Assembly: GCA_020632955.1 (NCBI GenBank)
Contig: JACKEO010000001.1
Location: forward strand, 186,001-250,000
Direction: 5' to 3'
DNA from: Alphaproteobacteria bacterium
Lineage (GTDB): Bacteria > Myxococcota_A > UBA796 > GCA-2862545
DNA: 64,000 nucleotides
Shown piece after piece: positions 38,896-48,218 of this stretch (positions within the stretch are counted from its first letter, which is position 1; the number at the start of each line of letters is the position of its first letter). Below the pieces are notes generated by a model. The model saw only the letters and a list, made by a program, of their open reading frames with translations, did no database searches and was not told the DNA's origin. Both the position numbers and the translations under genes were made by a program.

Positions 38896-40213
38896 GGCAT
38901 CCCTCCCCACCCTGGGTGTCCCAGGGCGATCCACCGGAGGCCGGGGCACCGCTGCCCTGCTCCTCCTTCTCGGCTTCCTTGAGGAGCTTCTCGCGCTTGG
39001 CGCGGTCCTCCTCACGCTTCCGGCGGGCCTCGTCGCGCTCGCGCTGACGCTCCGCCTTCTTCTTCTCGCGCTCGATGTCCTCGATGTACTCGAGCGCCAG
39101 CGTCGACTCCGGCCCCCCCGCCTCGATGTAGCGGTTGAAGTACCGGACGGCGCCGTCGTAGTCCTTGCGGTCGTCGCCGAGCAGGATGCCGAGGTTGAAC
39201 AGCGGCACCGGATCGGCCGGCTTCAGGTCGAGGGCCTTCTCCCAGCTGCGCTGGGCCTCGTCGAGGCGGCCCAGCCCACGGTACGCGATGCCCAGGTCGA
39301 CGAGCACGCCGTGGTTCTCGGGCGCCTTCTTCAGGGCCTTCTCGAGCAGCGGCACCATGTCGCCGAAGTTGCGGTCGGCCAGGTAGAGCTGCGCCAGGTA
39401 GACGAGGCCCGGCACGAACTCGGGGTCGAGCTCCACCGCACGCTTGAGCCGGATCTCGGCAGCGTAGGGCTCGCCGAGGATCTTGAGCGTCCACCCGAAG
39501 TTCGCCTGGATGCGGGCGTCGTCCTCGGCGCCCTCGACCGTCTCGGCCTTCTCGTAGACGAAGCGCGCGCGCTCCGGCTCGCCGATGTCGAGGTAGGCCA
39601 GGCCCATCAGGTTGTAGACGCCGAGCGCGAGGCTGTTGACCTTGAGGGCGGCCTTCGCCTCCTCGATGGCCTGGGCGCTGCGGCCGCTCTGGCGCAGCGC
39701 GCGGATGCGGGCCACGCGGGCATCGGTGTCGTCGGGGTCGATCTGCAGCGCGCGATCGAGGCGACGCAGGGCGGTGTCGACGTCGCCCAGCTGCAGCTCG
39801 GCCTCCCCCAGCCCGCGCCAGGCGGCCGCGAGATCGGCGTCGACGCGGGTGGCCCGCTGGAAGGCGTCGGCCGCGTCCACGAGGGACCCGAGCCGGGCGT
39901 AGGCCACACCGAGGTTGTACCAGGCCAGGGCCGCGTCGGGACGGGACGAGGTGATCGCCCGCAGCTCCGTCCGCGCCTTGATGGTGTCGGCCTCGGTGTT
40001 CCGGTCCAGCAGGGCCACGGCGGCCCGCAGGTCCTTGTCGGGGTCGACCTTCTTGGGCGGCGGCGGCGGCGGTGCCTCCTCCTCCTCGGCTGCGGGGGCC
40101 GCCTCGGCGGGCGCCACGGCGGCGGCCTCGGCCGGAGGCTTCGACGCCTGCTCCACCGGGGCCTTCTTGCAGCCGACGAGGGCGAGGACGATCAGGATCG
40201 GGAGAGCGCGCAT
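38893..40213 (-). CDS. TPR lipoprotein, GltE/AglT-like, frame break near the end
   Basis: About 439 residues. MRALPILIVLALVGCKKAP has a lipobox (Cys15). A Pro/Ala/Glu stretch follows, then at least eight TPR units (for example AALAWYNLGVAYARLG with DAAL..., ADLAAAWRGLGEAELQLGDV, PENHGVLVDLGIAYRGLGRL). The end is a highly charged helix (REKKKAERQRERDEARRKRE) with coiled-coil character. The frame opens past the natural end; one base change near 38905 would give TGA 38893-38895 overlapping the next GTG. The layout matches the GltE/AglT TPR lipoproteins. The start shares its A with the previous stop. Confidence 0.78.
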
Positions 40214-43200
40214 CACTCCTCCACCGGCGGAGGCGACGCAGGAGCGAAGGTGGCCGGGTCGACCGCCTCGACCTTGCCGGGCAGCGGGTGCTTGACCGCA
40301 GGGTACGAGCTCGCGTCGATGTCGTTCAGGCCGGCACGCGCGCGGTCCACCCACGCCGAGTGCTTCTTCTTCTCGACGGCCACCGCGATCACCTTCTCGA
40401 ACTGCTCCTTGGCCGCCTGCTCGATGGCCCGGAACTCGGGGAAGATGCGCTCCTCGAGGAGCTCCCAGTACGCGGCCTGGTCGTCCTCGCCGAGGCCGGC
40501 GGGCGGCGTGAGCGACATGCCGAGGTCGGCGTAGAACTTGCGGACCGCGCCCTGCAGGTACATCGCGGCCGTGGTGTACTCGAAGCTGAGGTAGCGCTCG
40601 ATGAAGGCCGTGACCTCGGCGTCGAAGTCGGCCACCTCGGCGGCCAGGGTCTCGAAGAGCAGCTTGGTGTTCTTCTTCTCGTCCTTCGTGAGCTTCGCGT
40701 CGACCACGCCGTCGTAGGACCGCTGGAGCGCCGGGAAGGCCGCCTCGGCCGCCAGATCGCGACCGCGCGGGCCCACGGTGGCGCCCTTGGCCAGCGCGTC
40801 GTCGTAGAGCTTCACCACCTTGGCCGAGGCCGAGGACGCGTCCCGCGACCGGCCGAGCTCGGTGTAGAGCACCGCGATGCGGGCCTGGGCCGTGATCGCG
40901 TCGTCGGGGTTCGCCAGGCCGTAGGACTTCAGGTAGCGATCGTAGAACTGGATCGCCTGGCCCTTGTCGACCAGCTCGTACATCGGGCCGGCGCGGAAGT
41001 GGGTGGCCGCGCGGTCGTCGACCGTGGGGAACATCCTCGCGTAGGCCTCGTACCCGCGCGCCGCGCCGAGCGCGTCGCCGGTGCCCTCCTTGAGGAAGGA
41101 GGACATGTACTGCGCGGTCGGGGCCTCCTTGTCGGTGGGGTACTGCTTGAGGAAGGCCTCGTAGTACCGGATGGCCTCGTCGAGCTGGAAGGTGGCCTCG
41201 TAGTTCGACGCGATGCGGAAGAAGAAGGGCCGCGCGTCGGGGTGCGTGGGGTACTGGCGCAGGAAGCGCTCGTACAGGCCGTTCGCCTCGTCGGCCTTGC
41301 CGAGCTTCTCGAGCTGGAAGGCCGCCGACAGCATGGCGTCGGGGACGTTCGGGCTCTTCGGGAACTCGTCGATGAAGGCCAGGAAGGCCTCGGCCGCCGC
41401 CGCGTGATCGCCCCGATCCGCCGCTTCCTTGCCGAGGAGGTAGACCGTCTTCTCGTAGGTGTCCTGGAAGCGATCGGACAGCTCGGCCGCGTCGCCGCTG
41501 GGGGCGCCCAGCGCCATGCCGGCGAACTCGCGCGACCACTTGCGCACCGACGCGCTGTCGCCTTCGTTGATGAAGGTGTTCAGGAAGAGGTTCGCCGCGT
41601 AGGCCCCCTCGTCGGTGCGCGGCATCTCCTTGAAGATCTTCTGCAGACGCGGACGCGCCTCGTCGTAGCGGTTCGCGTAGTAGAGCACCTGCGCCGGCAG
41701 GTACAGGATCTTCGACCGGTTCCCGTCGACCACGGGACGGAAGTCGATGCCGACGTCGTCGAGCGGCGGACCGAACTCGTGGTCGATCACCGCGTCGGCG
41801 GCCGTGACGAAGCCCGCCTGGGCGTCGGTGAGCTCGTAGACCGTGATCTCGACGTTGCCGGCGGAGGTGTAGGTGCGCTCGACCTCGGCCGTCTCCACGT
41901 GGACGTCGGGCGGCTGCCCGAGCTCGCGGAGGAGCTTCTCGCGCGTGGTGAACAGGAAGTAGACGGCCGGATCACCGTAGTCGTGGAACTGGGCGTCGCG
42001 GACCAGGGTCTCGAACTCGGCTGCCGCCTCGGCCAGGCGCCCCGCGCGCATCAGCGCGTCGGCCATCTGCAGCTGGTTCTCGAAGTAGTTGTCGGCCATC
42101 GGGAAGCGCTGCAGGTACTCGCGGTACTTGTCGGCAGCGGCCGAGAACCGTGCGGTGTCGTTGGCCTCGGTGGCGAGGATCTTGAGCTCCTTCGCCACCT
42201 CGAGGAGGTAGTCCTCGATGAAGTGCCGGGCCTTCTCCTGCGCCTCGGGGTTGGCCCGGTTGGCGTCCCACCAGGCGGAACCCTCGCCGTAGCGCTCGGT
42301 CATCGCGATGCGCGCGGCGCCCGCGGCGACCAGATCGGCGCCGTAGCCCCGGGTGAGGAGCTTCACGACGAGATCCTGGAACTCCGGGTTCTCGGGGCGG
42401 AAGCGGAAGGTGTCGGAGGTCTGGAGGTACTCGTAGACGTCGACGGCCTCGTAGGGACGGCCGTACTTCACGAGCGCGTCGGCCAGCTGGACGAGCACGT
42501 CCCAGCGGTAGGGCTTGTCGAGGCCGATCTTCGTGAAGTAGGCGTTCGCCTGGTCGAGCGGCGCCACACTGTTCATGTCGGCCACGTCGGCCAGCGACAG
42601 GGCCAGGTAGGCCTCCGCCTCGGGCTCGAAGTTCGACGCGCGTCCGGTCTGCAGCCGACGCGTCTCCGACAGGTCGAGCAGGCCGGTGAACCGCGCCATC
42701 GCCTCGTCGTAGTCGTTCAGCTTGTAGCGGGCCCAGGCGAGCTGGTAGAGCGCCGCCTCGTAGTTCTTGCGCTGGACCTTGTCCTCGCCGCGATCGAGGA
42801 CCGCCACGAACTCCGGGATCGAGCCCTCGAAGTCGTTGTCCTGGAAGGCGTAGAGGCCGAGCATCAGGTGGGCGGCGTCGGCGTAGTCGGAGTCGGGACT
42901 CGCGAGGGTGAGGCGCCGGAAGGTGTCGCGCGCCAGCTCGCGATCCTGCTGCTTGCTGGTGGGCTCGGAGTAGCTGTAGGCCAGCGTGTAGTACGCCACG
43001 TCGAGCAGCGCGTAGCGATCCTCGGGCGGCAGCGCCTCGTTGGCGTCGACCACCGTGGTGAGCAGCGCGATGACGCGGGCCAGGTCGAGCTTGGGCTCGC
43101 CGCGGGCCTCCAGGTTGGCGAGCCGATCGAGATCGTCGCCGGCCGCGTCGATCGCCGCGTAGTAGCGGTCGGACTCGGCCTGCCAGATCTCCTGGGCCTC

Positions 43201-43569
43201 CTGGTAGTAGAGCTCGGCGAGGCGCAGGCGCACCTCGGAGGTGCTGCGCACGTCGTCGTAGCGACGGAGGAAGGCCTCGAAGCTGGCCATGGCCTCGTCG
43301 CGCCGGGCGCGCTCGAGCTCCTTGTACTCGTCGAGGCGCTCGGTGAAGCCCTGCTCCAGGCGACCGAGCTGGCGCGCCTTCTGCTCGCGCACCCACCGGA
43401 GGGTGTCGGTGCGCATCTCCTCTGCACGGGACTCGAACCGCGCGAGCGCCTCGCGGAAGCCCTCGCGATCGGCCTCGGTCGCAGGCTCCACCGCGTGGGC
43501 GGGCAGCGACGCGAGGGCTGCGAGCAGCACGACGCCGAGGCGCATCATCCGGGGATGGCGAGGCTGCAT
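40213..43569 (-). CDS. Large periplasmic TPR protein, GltD/AgmU-like
   Basis: 1118 residues, intact. MQPRHPRMMRLGVVLLAALA gives a signal peptide (an internal Met at residue 8 or 9 could also start). The mature chain is almost wholly alpha-helical with many TPR-type pairs (ALLDVAYYTLAYSYSEPTSK, YEAALYQLAWARYKLNDYDE, AFLAFIDEFPKSPNVPDAML, YERFLRQYPTHPDARPFFFR). Glt-type machines in myxobacteria contain such a long TPR scaffold (GltD/AgmU). It lies two bases after the preceding TPR gene and overlaps the lipoprotein gene (TGATG), so these are co-translated. Function by family analogy only. Confidence 0.75.
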   Translation of the reverse strand: MQPRHPRMMRLGVVLLAALASLPAHAVEPATEADREGFREALARFESRAEEMRTDTLRWVREQKARQLGRLEQGFTERLDEYKELERARRDEAMASFEAFLRRYDDVRSTSEVRLRLAELYYQEAQEIWQAESDRYYAAIDAAGDDLDRLANLEARGEPKLDLARVIALLTTVVDANEALPPEDRYALLDVAYYTLAYSYSEPTSKQQDRELARDTFRRLTLASPDSDYADAAHLMLGLYAFQDNDFEGSIPEFVAVLDRGEDKVQRKNYEAALYQLAWARYKLNDYDEAMARFTGLLDLSETRRLQTGRASNFEPEAEAYLALSLADVADMNSVAPLDQANAYFTKIGLDKPYRWDVLVQLADALVKYGRPYEAVDVYEYLQTSDTFRFRPENPEFQDLVVKLLTRGYGADLVAAGAARIAMTERYGEGSAWWDANRANPEAQEKARHFIEDYLLEVAKELKILATEANDTARFSAAADKYREYLQRFPMADNYFENQLQMADALMRAGRLAEAAAEFETLVRDAQFHDYGDPAVYFLFTTREKLLRELGQPPDVHVETAEVERTYTSAGNVEITVYELTDAQAGFVTAADAVIDHEFGPPLDDVGIDFRPVVDGNRSKILYLPAQVLYYANRYDEARPRLQKIFKEMPRTDEGAYAANLFLNTFINEGDSASVRKWSREFAGMALGAPSGDAAELSDRFQDTYEKTVYLLGKEAADRGDHAAAAEAFLAFIDEFPKSPNVPDAMLSAAFQLEKLGKADEANGLYERFLRQYPTHPDARPFFFRIASNYEATFQLDEAIRYYEAFLKQYPTDKEAPTAQYMSSFLKEGTGDALGAARGYEAYARMFPTVDDRAATHFRAGPMYELVDKGQAIQFYDRYLKSYGLANPDDAITAQARIAVLYTELGRSRDASSASAKVVKLYDDALAKGATVGPRGRDLAAEAAFPALQRSYDGVVDAKLTKDEKKNTKLLFETLAAEVADFDAEVTAFIERYLSFEYTTAAMYLQGAVRKFYADLGMSLTPPAGLGEDDQAAYWELLEERIFPEFRAIEQAAKEQFEKVIAVAVEKKKHSAWVDRARAGLNDIDASSYPAVKHPLPGKVEAVDPATFAPASPPPVEE

Positions 43570-43571
43570 CG

Positions 43572-45764
43572 TCACTGCTCCAGCTTCTGCTCGAGGAGGC
43601 CGTAGCGCCGCTCGAGCTCGCCGATGACCTCGTTCCGTTCCTCGAGCGTGGCGACGCGACCCTGGCCCGCCTCCACCCACTGGCTCCAGGCCACGTTCAC
43701 GATCCCCATGTCGGCGCCCATGATGCTGTCGGAGAACACCTTCGCGACCCGCTCGAAGCTGCGCCCGAGCAGGTAGGAGGCGACGGCGTACGTGTCGGCC
43801 AGCTCGCCCTGGAGCTCGGCGCGCTCGGCCGCCACCGCCGACACCTCGGACTCGAAGAGGTCGCGGACCTCTGCGAAGGCGGCGGCGTCGAGGTTCGGCA
43901 GGTCGGTGCGCACCCGGTCGATGCGGGTGAGCACCGCGTCGAGCTCGTCGTAGAGGAGCTCGAGGCGCACGCTGGCCGGGTCGCGCTCGGGGTCGCGCCC
44001 CACCTGGGCCCGCGACGCCATGACCTCCTCGGCCAGCGTGGTGATCTCGGCGCCCACCTCGGCGAGCGCCGGGACGGCGGTGCGCTCGAGCTTCGCGATC
44101 TCCTGCTCGAGCCCCACCGTGGACACCATCGCCGCCCGCACCGGGACGGCCTGCGCCTGGATGTCGACCACCTCGCCCAGCGCCCGCTCGCCCCGGTCGG
44201 TGAACCCACGCACCGCGGTGGACGACAGCCCCAGGCCGCCGAGCCACTCCAGCTCGGCGCCGAGCAGCGCCAGCCGTGCGGCCTGGGCGTCGGCCGCGAT
44301 CTCCACGAGGTCGAGCCGGACCGCCTCGGTGAGGTTCGCCGTGTCGACGTCGCCGAGCGCAGCGTCGAGCTCGCCGATGATGACGTCGGCCGCGTCGAGC
44401 TTGGCGCCCTGGGCCTCGAGGTCGTCGTAGACGTCGAGCGCCGCGACGAACTGGCGATCGGCCAGCAGCAGGTTCGTGGCGAAGACGGGGATGCCCGCGT
44501 CGGACTCCGACGACACCCGCGCGACCGGCGCGTCGTCGCCTGCGGCGCCGTCGTCGTCCCCCTCCTCCGCCTCGGCGACCACGGCCACGGAGGCGCGGAG
44601 GCGCTGGGCCTCCTCGAGGTACAGCTCGGGATCGTCGCTCGCGCCGCGGGCGTACTCCTCGAAGCGCGCGCGCACCGGCTCGAACTCCTCCACCACCGCC
44701 TCGTAGGAGGCCAGCGCCGCGCCCGTGTTGCCGCGCTCGAAGAGGAGGTGGCCTCCCACCAGCTTCAGCTCGGTGGAGTAGGCGTGATCGGGGAAGCGCT
44801 CGAGGAAGTCCTCCACCGCCACCAGGGCCTCGGCCCAGTGCTCGGCGCGGATGTGGACCCAGGCCACCTCGCGGAGCTTGTCGGCGAGGTAGGCCGACTC
44901 GTCCCCCACCCGCTCGTAGGCGGCGACCGCGAGGTCCCACTCGGAGCGCACGGTGTACAGGCGCCCCAGCGCCAGCCGGGAGAGGTCGACCACGAGGGCG
45001 TCCTCGGGCGTGGCCGGCACGAGGTTGGCCACCTCCTCGAACAGCGTGATCGCGCCCTGGATGCTGGCCAGATCGGCGGCCTGCACCAGCGACGCGCCCA
45101 CCTGGTAGCGGGCGCGTGCGTAGTAGCTGCTGTCGACCTGGATCTGGGCGAAGTAGCTCTTGGCCCGACGGAGGTCGCCCTTGAGGCGGAAGGCCTTGCC
45201 CACCTCGTAGAGCACGACGTCGGTGGCCTCGACGCCGCCCTTCACGATCTCGGACTGGAAGACGTCGTCGAAGCGCTCCGGCTCGCCGTCGCGGGCGTAG
45301 ACCTGCAGGAGGCGGCGCACCGCATCCTCCCGCATGGGGTGACCGGGCGCGGCACGGATCTTCTCGTACACCTCGGCCGACATCTCCAGGTAGTCGATGT
45401 CGCGGAGGGACTCGGCCAGGTACCACTCGCCGCCGCCCGCCAGGGCCGGCGAGCCGAGGGCGCCGCTGCGCACGAGCACGAAGAGGCGCTCCGCGGCCTG
45501 CTCGCTGCTGCCGATGAGGTGGGCGTAGACGGCCTGCTGGTAGCGGACCAGGGCGTCGGCCTCGTCGATGGAGGCCCCGCCGCCGGCACCCACGCGCTGC
45601 TCGACGCCACGCGAGCGCTCGCTCACGGCGTCGATGGCGGACTCGACGTCGGCCAGCGCCGTCTCGAGCCCGGGATCGGGCGCAGCGAAGGCACGCTGGC
45701 CGCCGAGAGCGACCAGCAGCGACAGCGCGAGGACGGGACCAGGGCGGTGCAGGATCACGATCAC
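43572..45764 (-). CDS. Periplasmic TPR/coiled-coil protein of the envelope locus
   Basis: 730 residues, start GTG overlapping the preceding stop (GTGA). A signal peptide (cleavage near AFAAPD) is followed by TPR-like repeats in residues 60-380 (EWYLAESLRDIDYLEMSAEV, AITLFEEVANLVPATPEDAL, LAVAAYERVGDESAYLADKL). A long helical second half ends in ELERRYGLLEQKLEQ and probably forms coiled coils. It resembles the other periplasmic TPR proteins of Glt-type loci (GltC might be the counterpart), but I cannot assign it. Confidence 0.68.
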   Translation of the reverse strand: MIVILHRPGPVLALSLLVALGGQRAFAAPDPGLETALADVESAIDAVSERSRGVEQRVGAGGGASIDEADALVRYQQAVYAHLIGSSEQAAERLFVLVRSGALGSPALAGGGEWYLAESLRDIDYLEMSAEVYEKIRAAPGHPMREDAVRRLLQVYARDGEPERFDDVFQSEIVKGGVEATDVVLYEVGKAFRLKGDLRRAKSYFAQIQVDSSYYARARYQVGASLVQAADLASIQGAITLFEEVANLVPATPEDALVVDLSRLALGRLYTVRSEWDLAVAAYERVGDESAYLADKLREVAWVHIRAEHWAEALVAVEDFLERFPDHAYSTELKLVGGHLLFERGNTGAALASYEAVVEEFEPVRARFEEYARGASDDPELYLEEAQRLRASVAVVAEAEEGDDDGAAGDDAPVARVSSESDAGIPVFATNLLLADRQFVAALDVYDDLEAQGAKLDAADVIIGELDAALGDVDTANLTEAVRLDLVEIAADAQAARLALLGAELEWLGGLGLSSTAVRGFTDRGERALGEVVDIQAQAVPVRAAMVSTVGLEQEIAKLERTAVPALAEVGAEITTLAEEVMASRAQVGRDPERDPASVRLELLYDELDAVLTRIDRVRTDLPNLDAAAFAEVRDLFESEVSAVAAERAELQGELADTYAVASYLLGRSFERVAKVFSDSIMGADMGIVNVAWSQWVEAGQGRVATLEERNEVIGELERRYGLLEQKLEQ

Positions 45765-46504
45765 TCCACCCGCACGGACTCGCGCCGCTCCTCGTAGACC
45801 ACCGTGGGACGTTCGACGAAGCGCTTGCGCACCCCGCCCTTCGACACGACGCGCACGGTGAGGTCGGCGACGGTGCCGCCCGCGACCTCGAAGGCGTAGC
45901 TGGACTCGACCGTGACCCGGTAGTCCTCCAGGTACGACAGCACGTCGGCGTTCCCGCGCACCACCAGGCTCACCTGCAGCGCGTGCTGGCCCGGACCCAC
46001 GGCCGCCTCCCGGATCACCACGCCGTCGGGCATGGGCTCGGTGGAGGCCTCGGACCAGGTGTAGACGTTCCGTCCGTCGAGGAAGTAGTCGATGCCCTCG
46101 ACCGCGTAGGCACGCGCGAGATCGTCGACGTGGGTGAGGCGGAGCATCGCGCCGGACGCGGCGCCCTCGATCACCAGCTCACGGAGCAGCTCGAGGTTCG
46201 CCTTGGACTGGAAGACCTTCTCCTTCAGCCCGTGGACCCGCTGCTCGATCGCCCGCAGCTCCCGCGTGTACTGCGCATCCTTGGAGGCCTTCGAGGGCGC
46301 CTCGGCGGGCACCTCCATGCCTCCCCCGTCCATGCCCTCCTCGGCCGGCGCGGCCGCGTCGACCGCCTCCGTCGCCGTGGCGTCGGCAGGCTCGGCCGCG
46401 GGCTCGCCGCCCTCGTCCTGCGCACGCGCCGCGCCGGAGCCCAGGACCCCGCACAGCGCGACCGCGAACAGGGCGTGTCGCCGCCCCGTGGAACACGTCC
46501 GCAC
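45761..46504 (-). CDS. Secreted protein with acidic linker and coiled coil, first gene of the TPR operon
   Basis: 247 residues. GTG 46504 follows GGAGGTGGC, a strong ribosome-binding site; an ATG at 46546 would add 14 residues. A signal peptide (ALCGVLGSGAARAQDE) leads into an Ala/Glu/Asp/Pro linker, a coiled coil (RELRAIEQRVHGLKEKVFQS, then KANLELLRELVIEG) and a beta domain (GVVIREAAVGPGQHALQVSL to TVADLTVRVVSKGGVRKRFV). It lacks any enzyme motif. Coupled to the TPR gene downstream by GTGA, so it probably works with that machine. Confidence 0.65.
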   Translation of the reverse strand: MRTCSTGRRHALFAVALCGVLGSGAARAQDEGGEPAAEPADATATEAVDAAAPAEEGMDGGGMEVPAEAPSKASKDAQYTRELRAIEQRVHGLKEKVFQSKANLELLRELVIEGAASGAMLRLTHVDDLARAYAVEGIDYFLDGRNVYTWSEASTEPMPDGVVIREAAVGPGQHALQVSLVVRGNADVLSYLEDYRVTVESSYAFEVAGGTVADLTVRVVSKGGVRKRFVERPTVVYEERRESVRVE

Positions 46505-46632
46505 GCCACCTCCAGCTCGGACCACATCGAACCAGGAACACCGCATCGAGCACCAGCCCCGCGAGACGACGAGCGACCCGAGTGGCCCTCCCCCCGGCTC
46601 CCGCCGGCCGCACTGTATCGAGAGGGGCTCGC

Positions 46633-48123
46633 TCATGGCAACGTGCTCTCCGCAGGGAGGTCGGCGGCGAAGGGCTCGCGCAGCGTCGCGAGCAGCGCGT
46701 CCATCAGTCGCTTGGCGTCGTCCAGGCCCGCGCGGACGTCGTTGGCGAGGATCGCGAAGGCGTAGCGCCGACCGTCCCTGGCGAGGAGGAACCCCGCGAG
46801 TGCGTGGACCTCGGCGAGGGTCCCGGTCTTGCCGCGCACCCACTGCGGCTCCTCGGTGAAGCGCTCCCTGAGGGTGCCGTCCTGGCCGCCGATCGCGAGC
46901 GACGAGACGAGCTCCGGACCCACCCGCGGATCGCGCGCCGCGGCGCGGAGCACCGTCGTGAGCTGCGCAGCCGTCAGCCGGGTGTCGCGCGACAGCCCGC
47001 TCCCGTTGGCCAGGGCCACCCGTTCGGGGGACACCCCGATGCGCTCCAGCCAGGCGCGCACGACCTGCAGCCCGCCGTCGGTGGTGCCGAGCCCGTGCAC
47101 CTCGGCACCGAGCGCACGCAGCACGGTCTCGGCCATGTAGTTGCTGCTCCACTTGTTCGTGTCCATCAGGATCGCGGCGAGCGACGGCGAGGACAGGGAG
47201 CGCAGGCGGCGCGCGTCCGGGGCGAGCTCCCCGCGCCGCACCTGGCCGTCGAGCTCGAGACCGACCTGGGGCAGCAGGTAGCGGAGCACCGCCGCGAAGT
47301 AGGCGGTGGGCTCGGCGTAGGCCCGGCGGAAGCGACGGACGGAGGCCCCCGCCGCGACGGAGCCGCTGACGGTGAAGGCCAGGCGTCCCGGCGAGACCAC
47401 GCGCTCGAGCTCCAGGCGCGTGCGGGAGCGCTCGGCCCCCGTGGTGACGCGGTGCTCCAGCTCGACGTAGCCGGGCGCCGGCAGCTCGAGGGCGACCACG
47501 GCGGGGGTGCCCGGCTCGGGCCCCGGACGCACGACGATCTCCAGGCTGCCGAAGTCGAGCCCCAGCGCGCCGATCGGCGGGAAGTAGGAGGGCCCCTCGT
47601 CGTGGTCGCGGGCGTTGTCCCAGCCGGGGATGACGGGGTCGCCCTGCAGGTAGCGATCGTGCAGCACCACGTCGCCGGCGACACGGTACAGCCCCAGCGT
47701 CCGCAGCTCCAGCAGCAGCCGCCAGATCCGCTCGGCCGTGAGCGTGGGGTCGGCCCCTCCCCGGAAGACCAGGTCGCCCTGGAGCACGCCGTCGACCAGC
47801 TCGCCCGTGGCCCACACCTCGGTGGTGAAGAGGTGGCCCGGCCCGAGGGCGTCGAGGGCCGCGGCCGCGGTGACCACCTTCATCACGCTGGCGGGGACCA
47901 TCGGCTCGTCGGCGCGCCACGCCACCACCGGGCGCCCCGTGTCGAGCTCCACGACGTGGATGCCCACGACCATCCGACCGAAGTCCCGATCCGCCAGCAC
48001 GGGCCGGATCCGCTCCACGAGGGCCGCGTCGGCCTGCAGCCGCGGGTCGACCGTGGGGTCGGCGGCCAGGGCCTGCCCGGCCACGATCAGGGGGGACAGG
48101 CGACGGAGCAGGGAGCGGAGCAT
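46633..48123 (-). CDS. dacB: D-alanyl-D-alanine carboxypeptidase/endopeptidase, PBP4 family
   Basis: 496 residues, S13 family. It trims peptidoglycan peptides in the periplasm. The penicillin-binding motifs are present in order: PASVMKVVTAAAA (SxxK), WSSNYMAE (SxN) and VRGKTGTLAEV (KTG). A signal peptide (MLRSLLRRLSPLIVAGQALA) begins at the chosen ATG; an upstream ATG would add 18 residues. The large insert between SxxK and SxN is typical of PBP4. It is divergent from sppA and 128 bases upstream of the TPR operon. Confidence 0.93.
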   Translation of the reverse strand: MLRSLLRRLSPLIVAGQALAADPTVDPRLQADAALVERIRPVLADRDFGRMVVGIHVVELDTGRPVVAWRADEPMVPASVMKVVTAAAALDALGPGHLFTTEVWATGELVDGVLQGDLVFRGGADPTLTAERIWRLLLELRTLGLYRVAGDVVLHDRYLQGDPVIPGWDNARDHDEGPSYFPPIGALGLDFGSLEIVVRPGPEPGTPAVVALELPAPGYVELEHRVTTGAERSRTRLELERVVSPGRLAFTVSGSVAAGASVRRFRRAYAEPTAYFAAVLRYLLPQVGLELDGQVRRGELAPDARRLRSLSSPSLAAILMDTNKWSSNYMAETVLRALGAEVHGLGTTDGGLQVVRAWLERIGVSPERVALANGSGLSRDTRLTAAQLTTVLRAAARDPRVGPELVSSLAIGGQDGTLRERFTEEPQWVRGKTGTLAEVHALAGFLLARDGRRYAFAILANDVRAGLDDAKRLMDALLATLREPFAADLPAESTLP

Positions 48124-48218
48124 GGACCTCGCCGCGGAACGCCTGGAGGGAGTGCCCGGTCCCGGACGACCCGTCAATCAGGAGGTTACGTCCCGCTCGT
48201 GCTCGTCGACGAGGGGTC

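Noticed and set aside
40072..43605. A 1177-codon open frame on the plus strand
   Set aside because: Mirror of the large TPR gene; its Val/Gly/Glu-rich sequence has no domain.
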